Source: Chamaesiphon sp. (GTDB lineage Bacteria; Cyanobacteriota; Cyanobacteriia; Cyanobacteriales; Chamaesiphonaceae). Taken from it: a stretch of 6,900 nucleotides of DNA. Of the stretch, positions 1-6,365 are shown one piece after another (position 1 is the stretch's first letter; each line of letters begins with the position of its first letter). The position numbers and the translations under genes are program-made. A model generated the notes under the pieces. That model was not told where the DNA came from, searched no databases, and was given only the letters and a program-made list of their open reading frames with translations. The stretch is taken from contig JAJAYU010000201.1 of the NCBI GenBank assembly GCA_026786125.1, positions 1 through 6,900 on the forward strand, in the 5' to 3' direction.

Positions 1-1851
1 GGCTAAATCCCACATTGGCACATATCCATCCGAATCGGCGGTCGCCAGGATATTTGGAGCCTTGGGTGCAAACGCCAAGTCCCAGAGATAATCGCCCCGA
101 CCAGCACTGAGTTTGGAGTCCAATTTTTCGAGCTTTTGAATCGCGATCAATTGGGTTGGTTGTTTGGCCGGATTTTTCGTCCAATCCCATAAGATAAACC
201 GTTTAAAATTGCCACCGATTGCTAGTGTATGTCGATCTGGACTCAGAGCTAAACTATGTACCTCAAAACTGTTTTGCCCTAACCGATTCAGGTCGAGTAA
301 ATTTGCTGCTACCGGCTGTAATTTACCACCCAGAACGGGGTTATTCCAGACCCGAACTTTGCCACTCCCATGCCCGACAAACAGATATTTTGAGTCTTGG
401 GTAAATGTTAAGTCAAAGACCCGATCTCCCCGCAATTGGGGGTCTATTAACTCGTCGATTTTCGTCGCTGTCGGGACATCTAATAATTCCACTGCGCCAT
501 TTTCCAAACCCGCAGCCACCCGATTATTATTCTCCGGCATAAACCGCAATACATTCGTCGCTCGATTGGGATTTGCCAATACGCCTCCCGCCCTCTCGTG
601 GGGTTGTACTTTGTCACCGAGGACTTGCCAGCGGCGAATCGTGCCATCGTTCGAGCCACTGACGATCGTATCGGCATCGCCACTAAACCGAACGGTATTG
701 ACAAGATCAGTATGCACCGCAGCGCTAGGTTTGAGTAACCAGCCGAGAATTGCCACTAGCACGGCGAGCGCGGCTAACTGCATCCAAATCGGTATCAGCG
801 GTAAAACTCGCACCTCTAAGGACTGGGTAGCTGGGTCTGTACTGCCCAATCGACGATCGGACAATACCCCTTTAGCTTCTAATGCTAGCGTCTGACCAAT
901 CCCCACCCACGGGCGGTTGGCGACAATTTCCAGATCGACTTGGGTAGTTGCACCCAAATCTAGACTAGCCGAGGGTGGCAGGCTGTGAGCGCTACATTTT
1001 TGCGCGTCCTTGCCTTGGAGGATCACATCGACTTGCTGATGGACATTGCTCCCATTTTTGAAGGATACATCGAAGGTAGTTGATTTTGCCGTCCAGTTAG
1101 GCAACCAGTGGCCTCCAGGCGGTAATTGTCGGCGATTGGGATCGATCTTCAACTCCACAAACCCAACGGGTAAGACTTCCAAGCTCCCATCCAGATTGGC
1201 ATCAGCCAGATTTTGACCGATAACTTCCACATGGAAGGGGTAGTTGCGACTGGGTGCTTGTAGTACCGATGGGGGTTCACATTGAAAGCTAACTTCTACT
1301 TGAGTATTGGCATCTAACGATAACCGTCGCTCCGCACCACCGACGCACCACTCAGGTTCGATCCCTTGCAATCGTAGCACCAGCTCAGAAAATTGTGGCC
1401 CAATGTTCCGCACCCGCACAGGAATATCAACGGTATTGCGGGGATATGCCTGAAACTGCTTGACGGGCAACTCAACATTAACAGTAGCAGATTGACTACC
1501 TGGTGTAATCTCCAACCGCACGAGCAGGCGGCGTTCTTGGCGCAATTGCGGCGACAAAACTTTGACTGTTAGGTTGACTGTACCGACAAAACCGGGCAGA
1601 GGGGTATCGGTAATAATAACTTGAAACTTAGTCGTGCTACCATGAGGTTGCGCGGATGCCACATCTGGCGACAGTCGATACCATTTATCTGCGGGATTGT
1701 GGTTTTCGCCTGGAGCAGAAACTTCGAGTTTAAAGTCAGTAAATTGGTAACTATTATTACTAACACTCACTTCAAAGGAGACAGGATTGCCGCCCGATCG
1801 AAAAATCAGACTTTGAGTAGAAACGCTGGCCTCGATCGAATTATTTTCCAT
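1..1851 (-). CDS. Ig-like / transmembrane / WD40-repeat protein, 3' end beyond window
   Basis: The frame is open from the ATG at 1851-1849 to the window edge, giving 617 residues with no stop. Residues 1-345 form about three beta-rich, Ig-like modules (roughly 1-125, 125-235, 235-350). They contain typical phrases such as VRVRNIGPQFSELVLRLQG, resembling the COG1470/NEW3-type modules common in cyanobacterial membrane proteins. A single hydrophobic helix lies at about 352-373 (MQLAALAVLVAILGWLL, from M357). After it come at least five WD40-type blades with GxxDGTIRRW (399-408), GHGSGKVRVW (493-502), LAIGG...ILWDW (543-557) and ATADSDGYVPMWDL (603-616). More blades presumably continue past position 1. 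There is no N-terminal signal peptide, so the likely topology is Ig-like part in the cytoplasm and propeller across the membrane; this is inference. It follows the protease gene after 44 nt. The scaffolding role is inferred from domains; the substrate or partner is unknown. Confidence 0.85.
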   Translation of the reverse strand, partial: MENNSIEASVSTQSLIFRSGGNPVSFEVSVSNNSYQFTDFKLEVSAPGENHNPADKWYRLSPDVASAQPHGSTTKFQVIITDTPLPGFVGTVNLTVKVLSPQLRQERRLLVRLEITPGSQSATVNVELPVKQFQAYPRNTVDIPVRVRNIGPQFSELVLRLQGIEPEWCVGGAERRLSLDANTQVEVSFQCEPPSVLQAPSRNYPFHVEVIGQNLADANLDGSLEVLPVGFVELKIDPNRRQLPPGGHWLPNWTAKSTTFDVSFKNGSNVHQQVDVILQGKDAQKCSAHSLPPSASLDLGATTQVDLEIVANRPWVGIGQTLALEAKGVLSDRRLGSTDPATQSLEVRVLPLIPIWMQLAALAVLVAILGWLLKPSAAVHTDLVNTVRFSGDADTIVSGSNDGTIRRWQVLGDKVQPHERAGGVLANPNRATNVLRFMPENNNRVAAGLENGAVELLDVPTATKIDELIDPQLRGDRVFDLTFTQDSKYLFVGHGSGKVRVWNNPVLGGKLQPVAANLLDLNRLGQNSFEVHSLALSPDRHTLAIGGNFKRFILWDWTKNPAKQPTQLIAIQKLEKLDSKLSAGRGDYLWDLAFAPKAPNILATADSDGYVPMWDLA

Positions 1852-1895
1852 TAGTCTTTAATTTACAGTCCCCCGCTTGCATATTATCTTTTAAG

Positions 1896-2738
1896 TCACC
1901 ACAAACTCTTATAAATCGGCACAGCCCAACTCAATGGCTCCATTTTCTCGAAATTTTCTACCGACGGTTTCGTCCCATCAGCAAAGGTAAAGGCATCGAT
2001 GCCCTGAATCGGATATTTCGATCGACCGTTAATCCCTAGTAATTCACCCCGATCGTTTAAGACTGGGCCACCACTCATGCCTAATTCTACGTCATTGGTA
2101 TAACCTAAACTATAGCCGTCTGGCAGTGCGGGCTGTGATAGGATCAATCCGACTGTACCGACTGTAAACTTAAAAACTTTTCGACCTAATTTCTGTGTAT
2201 TTTCCAGATTGTCTCGGCCGATCGCGTGATAATTGGGAAATCCTGCCGCGTAGACTTTCGCACCGGGAACCGACTTAGTTAAGTTCCCGATTGCCACCGG
2301 GCGATAATCTCTGGGACTTTCAAACTCAATTAGAGCCAAGTCTAACTTCTGCGAATTTTTGAACGATTTCAATCGGCCTGGATAAGTTTTCCCATCGACA
2401 ACTAATACTTGATAATCACCTTTTTTACTTTCAGCGGCCACATGCTGACATGTCAAAACAGTATAAGTTCGACCTTTGTGGGCGACAATGACACCAGAAC
2501 CATGTGCCGATTTAGTTAAAATTCTGACTGTGACTTGGTTGGCAATTTGTTCGACAAAGGGGTGGTTTTCTGCACCACTAGCAGCGGGAATTTGATCGAT
2601 TAGGTGGGGTTCGCCATTGTGAGTTTGTTGACCGATAACTGCTGGCTGTACTGACATAACGAGCGTCTTCAGCCCGATGCCAATAGCCACGATACCGATC
2701 GATCCTGCCAGTAAGATGAGTTTGTTTTTATACCACAT
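1896..2738 (-). CDS. membrane-anchored trypsin-like serine protease (S1 family)
   Basis: This 280-residue protein starts at an ATG preceded by AGG three bases upstream. Residues 1-30 (MWYKNKLILLAGSIGIVAIG...) are a basic start followed by a hydrophobic stretch, without a clear cleavage site. It is therefore probably a signal anchor placing the enzyme on the periplasmic or lumenal side. Residues 65-245 form a chymotrypsin-fold domain with the full catalytic triad visible: H99 in VLTCQHV, D133 in KLDLALIEFE, and S222 in ELGMSGGPVLNDRGELLGI. The oxyanion-forming GxSGGP box is intact, so activity is expected. There is no PDZ domain, unlike DegP/HtrA, which suggests a dedicated rather than a quality-control protease. 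The gene lies between the COP23 gene (65 nt upstream, with a hairpin) and the Ig/WD40 membrane protein (44 nt downstream). The natural substrate is unknown. Similar short trypsin-like proteins are common in cyanobacteria, so the link to the injection system rests on gene order. Confidence 0.9.
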   Translation of the reverse strand: MWYKNKLILLAGSIGIVAIGIGLKTLVMSVQPAVIGQQTHNGEPHLIDQIPAASGAENHPFVEQIANQVTVRILTKSAHGSGVIVAHKGRTYTVLTCQHVAAESKKGDYQVLVVDGKTYPGRLKSFKNSQKLDLALIEFESPRDYRPVAIGNLTKSVPGAKVYAAGFPNYHAIGRDNLENTQKLGRKVFKFTVGTVGLILSQPALPDGYSLGYTNDVELGMSGGPVLNDRGELLGINGRSKYPIQGIDAFTFADGTKPSVENFEKMEPLSWAVPIYKSLW

Positions 2739-2760
2739 TAACCTGTCATGCTAGGAAGCT

Positions 2761-2790
2761 CAGAAGGAGAGGCGATTGCCTTTCCTTCTG
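2761..2790 (-). other. intercistronic hairpin without T-tract
   Basis: In the 65-nt gap between the COP23 stop and the protease start, a 7-bp stem (CAGAAGG/CCTTCTG) continues inward as AAAGGC/GCCTCT in the minus-strand transcript. It is interrupted by one A.C mismatch and closed by the loop AATC, so 12 of 13 positions pair. No run of T follows in the direction of transcription, so it does not look like a standard intrinsic terminator. It could be an RNA-processing or 3'-end-stabilising element, or a partial attenuator between the two genes. Confidence 0.6.
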
Positions 2791-2803
2791 AAGTTAAAAT
2801 ATT

Positions 2804-3466
2804 TTACTTATTAATTGGAGTAACGGGAGTAGGACTACTCGAATCTCCGGCTTTAACGGGTTCAGATTCGTCTACACAAGTTTGGTCTTGCTCTGTACCT
2901 GGGTAGAAATATTCATCTAATTTACACCCAAGTTTGGCAATCGCTCGCTTTTCTCCATTTTCTACGCCACGCACTAAGGGTTGTTGTGTCACTTTCAGAC
3001 TCACTAATTGCTCGATGATGGCTGCTTCTTGACCTTTATCTTCTGGTTTGAGCGTAAATAAAATATTTTTACTATCACATTTGGCATCTGGGTGATTGAT
3101 AAAACAAATTACCGAGCTAGAACCGACAGAGCCATGAGTTAGTTTGAGTGTTTTCAACCTACCACTTTGTTTGCCAACCGCTTGAGTCAACCGTTTACTG
3201 ACGATATCACACCGTTTTTGCGGTGTATATTTGCCAAAAGTTTTATCCTTCCAAATAATGATTGGTGGCGTTGTCCGATTAGCTCTTTTGGCTACAGTCG
3301 CATAGTCTTCACCTTGTTTGACGCAAGCAAATGTTGTCATATCTGCTTTAGCTGGAGCGGCTTGGCTCGGTGCTACTGAAAATACGCTAACTAAGCTCAG
3401 AGTAATACCGGCACAAAAGATTGGCAGAGAGCAGATGCTCGCGATCGATTTTAATCTCTTCAGCAT
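2804..3466 (-). CDS. secreted COP23-domain protein
   Basis: The protein has 220 residues. Residues 1-37 are a signal peptide: basic start MLKRLK, hydrophobic core, and SQAAPA as probable cleavage region. The mature part matches the COP23 family (circadian oscillating protein COP23, a 23-kDa membrane-associated cyanobacterial protein). Family features visible are FACV (46-49), PPIIIWKD (67-74), FGKYTPQKRCDIVSKRL (77-93), SSVICF (117-122) and NILFTLKP (134-141). Six cysteines in the mature chain (48, 86, 121, 130, 181, 197) could form three disulfides, in keeping with an oxidising compartment. The tail after 200 is Ser/Thr/Pro-rich and probably disordered. The biochemical role of COP23 is not known. 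The gene starts 96 nt after the FHA gene and precedes the protease, and no good ribosome binding site is visible. The family call is fairly secure; any link to the injection system is positional. Confidence 0.85.
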   Translation of the reverse strand: MLKRLKSIASICSLPIFCAGITLSLVSVFSVAPSQAAPAKADMTTFACVKQGEDYATVAKRANRTTPPIIIWKDKTFGKYTPQKRCDIVSKRLTQAVGKQSGRLKTLKLTHGSVGSSSVICFINHPDAKCDSKNILFTLKPEDKGQEAAIIEQLVSLKVTQQPLVRGVENGEKRAIAKLGCKLDEYFYPGTEQDQTCVDESEPVKAGDSSSPTPVTPINK

Positions 3467-3514
3467 AAAAGTTTGATGAGGATGAATAGCTAAATATCAA
3501 GACTCGTCGTGTTC

Positions 3515-3549
3515 GATTGCAGTTCCCTGATTACAGGGAACTCACAATC
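3515..3549 (-). other. hairpin after the FHA gene, no T-tract
   Basis: A perfect 9-bp inverted repeat (AGTTCCCTG at 3521-3529, CAGGGAACT at 3534-3542) closes on a four-base loop. It can be extended by five more pairs (GATTG 3515-3519 with CAATC 3545-3549) across a small asymmetric internal loop. It begins 14 nt past the stop codon of the FHA gene, where a terminator or processing signal would sit. No T-run follows on either strand, so it is at most an atypical terminator. It may let the downstream exported-protein genes be expressed at a different level from the injection-system genes. Confidence 0.6.
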
Positions 3550-3562
3550 CACTCCCATCAAT

Positions 3563-5458
3563 TTAAGACAGGTGAGAAACGATCGCGGCGGCGGTAGCAA
3601 CATTAGTTGCTAACAAAATTTGATTGATATTACACAACCTCAATAACGCTTCTTCATTCGCCTGCCCCGATTGAGGCTGCAAGAAATCTCGCAAGAAAAT
3701 CACCGCAGCTACGTCACCTGAATTAACCGACGCGGCAATTTTTTGATATCCCCCAGCGGCACCAGATGGCAGTTCTTGACTGAGACTAAGCCCCGTTTGT
3801 TGCTGCAATTCTTGACTATCTGCTGACCAAGAAACAAGCAAACATTTGGCGAAGAAATTTTTATGCAGTTCGATAAAATCAATCAAGTCTGGCATCATTG
3901 TATCGTGCGCGATCGCCACTACCTGTTTGTCATTCAATAAACTGGTCGTGATGCTCGGTTCGAGCGGCTCCGCCAACGAATTAGCTGATTCAGTTAGGCT
4001 AGATATTTCATTTGATGGCATAAGTTCCTCTATTTTTGTGCTTAAATAAGCTGCTCCACCGACAGTACTAGCGACAGCTATTTGTTCGATATTGCTGATA
4101 GTTGGCATAGGTTCTTCTGGCTCAAAGAGCGAGATTTCTTCGTCTGGATCGAGCAATTGCTCGATCGGCTCAACTGTGTCTGAAACTCGATCTGTGGCTT
4201 CACTTCCATCCGCTCCCACTGCTATCGACGGCACTGGTTCTCCCTCCACTGTCGGCTCTTCTGACTCTAACAGTGAGATTTCTTCATGATTAACTGCTAA
4301 TAGTGGTTCTCTAACATCGGAGATCGGTTCAACTGATAGATCGGTTTCAATTGCGGGTGTTGGTTCGGCTGAATCTACCAAAGAGATTTCTTCATCCTTA
4401 TCCGCCTCGAACGATTCAATTTCAGCGATCGCTTCTGGTGAAAACGTACTAGCATCGGAGATCAGTTCAACTGGTAGATCGGTTTCAATTGTGGGTATTG
4501 GTTCGACTGAATCTACCAAAGAGATTGCTTCATCCTCATCACTCATGTCAACTATAGATAAAACCGCTGGAGTTTCAGTTGGATTAGCAACTAATCCAAT
4601 TGGCAGATCTGGTTCGCTCTGTGATGGTTGATCGACGGGATCGAACAGTGAGATCTGTTCGCCTTCCTCAGCAAATTCATCGATTGGTTCAACCGCAGCT
4701 AAACCGCCTGAAGTTTCAGTTGGATTAGCGACTAATCCAATTGGCAGATCTGGTTCGCCCTCGGTTAGTGGTGCTGCGATTGAATCGGCTAGTGTGAATT
4801 CATCGATAGGTGGAATTACTGCTGCTATTGTTGCAAAGTATTCACTTTCAGCCGCAGGAACAACATTTACATCAGCAGTTGCCGCATCTGTAACTCCGAC
4901 TTGGATAATTGTATCTGTTGAAGGATTGAAGCTGGGTACTTCTAACAATAAAACTTCTTCGATTACACCATCATGTAATGTGGATGATTCAGTATTTACC
5001 ACTTCGAGATTAGACATAACAGCATCAGGAGCCTCGCTCGAAAGCAGCACTTCTGCGCCGGAAGTAGGTACTTCAAGTTCTGCTGGTTTAGGCTTAAACA
5101 TCCAAGGATCGATCACCTTGAATACCGTTTGGGCTACTTCCTGCGGCTGTTCTTCCATGAGTAGCACAAAATCACCAATGTGGATTGCATCGCCATTTTT
5201 CAAAATACATGGTTGATTTCGATCAACGACGCGATCGTTAATCACCGAACCATTACTGCTGCCTAGATCGCTAAAGTAGTAATGTCCATCCTGAAGAAAG
5301 AATTTACCATGTTGCCGACTGACATCTTCACTATCTAATACCAAACCTACCTCTGGAGATCTGCCGACTATGCATTCGCCGCGATTACGAATCTTTGCTG
5401 CCAAATCGAATTCGGTTAATTCAGTTAGAGTTTCTGCTCTACAAACTTTAATTTTCAT
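3563..5458 (-). CDS. FHA domain protein with acidic repeat linker and C-terminal methylglyoxal-synthase-like domain
   Basis: This 631-residue cytoplasmic protein has no signal or membrane segment. Residues 22-102 are a canonical FHA domain with GR (32-33), SRQH (47-50) and LGSSNG (65-70), the residues that contact phosphothreonine. Residues 103-505 are acidic, Pro/Ser-rich and probably disordered, with about seven spaced copies of an [E/D]EISL-type motif. Residues 508-631 align along their length with methylglyoxal synthase: VVAIAHD (513-519), LPSGAAGGYQKI (563-574), VIFLRDFLQPQ (586-596), ALLRL (604-608) and LLATNVATA (615-623). From what is known of E. coli MgsA, the catalytic Asp71 position is Y571, His98 is G598, Asp101 is N601, Lys23 is M522, and the TGTTG phosphate loop is lost. 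It is therefore probably not an active synthase. The ATG overlaps the preceding stop as ATGA. An FHA adaptor role, as in type VI secretion, is plausible but inferred. Confidence 0.88.
   Translation of the reverse strand: MKIKVCRAETLTELTEFDLAAKIRNRGECIVGRSPEVGLVLDSEDVSRQHGKFFLQDGHYYFSDLGSSNGSVINDRVVDRNQPCILKNGDAIHIGDFVLLMEEQPQEVAQTVFKVIDPWMFKPKPAELEVPTSGAEVLLSSEAPDAVMSNLEVVNTESSTLHDGVIEEVLLLEVPSFNPSTDTIIQVGVTDAATADVNVVPAAESEYFATIAAVIPPIDEFTLADSIAAPLTEGEPDLPIGLVANPTETSGGLAAVEPIDEFAEEGEQISLFDPVDQPSQSEPDLPIGLVANPTETPAVLSIVDMSDEDEAISLVDSVEPIPTIETDLPVELISDASTFSPEAIAEIESFEADKDEEISLVDSAEPTPAIETDLSVEPISDVREPLLAVNHEEISLLESEEPTVEGEPVPSIAVGADGSEATDRVSDTVEPIEQLLDPDEEISLFEPEEPMPTISNIEQIAVASTVGGAAYLSTKIEELMPSNEISSLTESANSLAEPLEPSITTSLLNDKQVVAIAHDTMMPDLIDFIELHKNFFAKCLLVSWSADSQELQQQTGLSLSQELPSGAAGGYQKIAASVNSGDVAAVIFLRDFLQPQSGQANEEALLRLCNINQILLATNVATAAAIVSHLS
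4315..4536. repeat. in-frame direct repeat in the FHA linker, 84-nt copies
   Basis: Copies at 4315-4398 and 4453-4536 are 84 nt long and differ at about six positions. Their offset of 138 nt is 46 codons, so the frame is kept. They encode the linker segments around residues 309-335 and 355-381 (ISLVDSxEPxPxIETDLxVE). The low divergence points to a fairly recent internal duplication. Confidence 0.85.
4571..4758. repeat. in-frame direct repeat in the FHA linker, 47-nt copies
   Basis: Copies at 4571-4617 and 4712-4758 are 47 nt long with a single mismatch. The 141-nt offset equals 47 codons. Both encode EPDLPIGLVANPTET (residues about 235-249 and 282-296). The near identity at DNA level suggests recent duplication or gene conversion. 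The spacing is similar to that of the neighbouring 84-nt repeat, so the linker appears to grow in units of about 46-47 codons. Confidence 0.88.
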
Positions 5459-5655
5459 AACTTTTGATTGATCTTATTAATTTCGGCTACCCACCGCTGA
5501 CGATCGGCATGTTCTAAATTTAAAATATCATCTCGCATCCAGTGAAAATGATAAGCAATGAAAGCTACCTCTTCATATAACTGGTTAGAAGGGTAGCTTA
5601 TGACTCCCCCGCCAATTCTAGTTCCACTGCAAACTGAGTGCTGCACTGGGGACAC
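5455..5655 (-). CDS. small DUF6760-like protein of contractile injection loci
   Basis: The open frame gives at most 66 residues from a GTG at 5655-5653, with another in-frame GTG at 5646. No ATG is available before the conserved part, and no strong ribosome binding site is seen. The true start is therefore uncertain and the N-terminal 15-20 residues may not be real. The conserved core is SYPSNQLYEEVAFIAYHF, then HWMRDDILNLEHADRQRW (roughly residues 20-56). This resembles the short DUF6760-type proteins found beside tube and tail-assembly genes in eCIS clusters; the family name is from memory. The frame overlaps the upstream gene by up to 58 nt, and its TGA overlaps the FHA start as ATGA (5455-5458), so translation is probably coupled on both sides. 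Its function is unknown; a particle-assembly role is suggested by position. The LYEEVAFIAYHFHW and LNLEH segments look helical. Confidence 0.8.
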   Translation of the reverse strand: MSPVQHSVCSGTRIGGGVISYPSNQLYEEVAFIAYHFHWMRDDILNLEHADRQRWVAEINKINQKL

Positions 5656-5978
5656 TGCGCGGGGATATGGACATTCCTTTGTTGATTGATCCGATTGTAA
5701 TATTCTCGCAGATAAGATATGTCCAAAAGTATTAAGTTTTCAAGTAGTTCAGGACTCACATAGTTCAAACTACCCAATCGGACGATCGTCCGCGACAACA
5801 TCACTAACACACCATAAGCCGAATTTTCCTGAACTTTGCGATTTTGTTGCACTAGAATCTCATCTTTCGCTGTAGCCAACCGCATCACCCCCTCACGATG
5901 TACTAGATTATCTCGATCAATCGATCCTCTGGGCAAAATAAACTCAAATTCAGTATCGAGGTAATCCGATTGGCGCAT
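5598..5978 (-). CDS. tail-assembly-type protein, paralogue 2 with CPQC motif
   Basis: The protein has 126 residues with a good start: AGGA lies four bases before the ATG and overlaps the TAG stop of the previous gene (gap 6 nt). The core is shared with the preceding gene: EFEFILPRGSID (10-21), HREGVMRLATAKDEI (27-41), NSAYGVLVMLSRTIVRLGSL (52-71), and a helical stretch LLENLILLDISYLREYYNRIN (78-98). This pattern is typical of proteins annotated as phage tail assembly proteins in eCIS loci. They are probably helpers for tube or sheath building rather than effectors. Unlike its paralogue it ends in CPQC (109-112) followed by STQFAVELELAGES. This is half of a zinc-ribbon-like site that could bind metal by dimerising or with a partner. 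The end of the gene overlaps the next small frame. The exact assembly role is not established from sequence. Confidence 0.8.
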   Translation of the reverse strand: MRQSDYLDTEFEFILPRGSIDRDNLVHREGVMRLATAKDEILVQQNRKVQENSAYGVLVMLSRTIVRLGSLNYVSPELLENLILLDISYLREYYNRINQQRNVHIPAQCPQCSTQFAVELELAGES

Positions 5979-5984
5979 GGTTTC

Positions 5985-6356
5985 CTATTTAACTAAGTCT
6001 TTTTTGGTGCTACGAGTCGATCTTTTGGGGGCAGATTTAGTCTCCTCTGCTGGTACCAAATCTGCTTCCATCCCATTGATTTTGCGGTAAAAGTTTTGTA
6101 AATAATTTAAATCTTGAGCAAAAAAGTTTTCGACGATTGCTGGGGTGATTTCATCTAATCCACCCAGTCGAATAATTACTCGCGAAATAATCATAATTGT
6201 AGCGTAAGCTGAATTAGATTTAACGCGTGGGTCTCGCAGGGGGGCGATTTCATCGATTGCAGTCGATAGCCGCATGATCCCCTCCCGATGTAAATTGCCA
6301 TCGGCATCTAAATATCCTTTGGGGAGGGTAAACTCAAACTCAACCGGAAACATCAT
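5985..6356 (-). CDS. tail-assembly-type protein, paralogue 1
   Basis: The protein has 123 residues. Two consecutive ATG codons (6356-6354 and 6353-6351) are possible starts. A purine-rich GGAAGAAG lies somewhat far upstream, inside the end of the tube gene, 9 nt away. The sequence shows the family signature EFEFTLPKGYLDADGNLHRE (6-25), GIMRLSTAIDEI (26-37), NSAYATIMIISRVIIRLGGL (47-66) and FFAQDLNYLQNFYRKING (83-100). It matches the next gene along most of its length, so the two arose by duplication. Its C-terminus differs: instead of a CxxC segment it has a Lys/Arg/Ser-rich tail (SAPKRSTRSTKKDLVK, 108-123), which is likely disordered and basic. Its place directly after the tube gene fits an accessory or chaperone role in assembly of the contractile particle. 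This is an inference from family and position. Confidence 0.8.
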   Translation of the reverse strand: MMFPVEFEFTLPKGYLDADGNLHREGIMRLSTAIDEIAPLRDPRVKSNSAYATIMIISRVIIRLGGLDEITPAIVENFFAQDLNYLQNFYRKINGMEADLVPAEETKSAPKRSTRSTKKDLVK

Positions 6357-6365
6357 ATTTTTTTA

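Noticed and set aside
164..895. Plus-strand open frame of 243 codons
   Set aside because: It lies opposite the continuous minus-strand Ig/TM/WD40 gene, whose frame has no stop from 1851 to 1 and shows clear WD40 motifs. The plus-strand translation is Ser/Arg/Pro-rich with no recognisable domain.
2761..2790. Rho-independent terminator
   Set aside because: The hairpin lacks a T-run on the transcribed strand, and the next gene on the same strand starts about 20 nt later.
3467..3562. Promoter for the COP23 gene
   Set aside because: The AT-rich stretch has TATTCA/TAGCTAT-like words, but no -35 hexamer at a proper distance could be matched, so no promoter is called.
3563..3935. Functional methylglyoxal synthase
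   Set aside because: The fold-level match is good, but the positions of the catalytic Asp71, His98 and Asp101 and of the phosphate-binding loop are substituted, so enzymatic activity is not claimed.
4315..4758. CRISPR array or mobile-element repeats
   Set aside because: The direct repeats are in frame, long and few, and encode linker sequence of the FHA protein. There are no uniform spacers, no terminal inverted repeats and no transposase.
4794..5216. Plus-strand open frame of 140 codons
   Set aside because: It is a Ser/Thr-rich shadow of the FHA gene's repetitive linker and FHA domain on the other strand; the FHA motifs are unmistakable in the minus frame.
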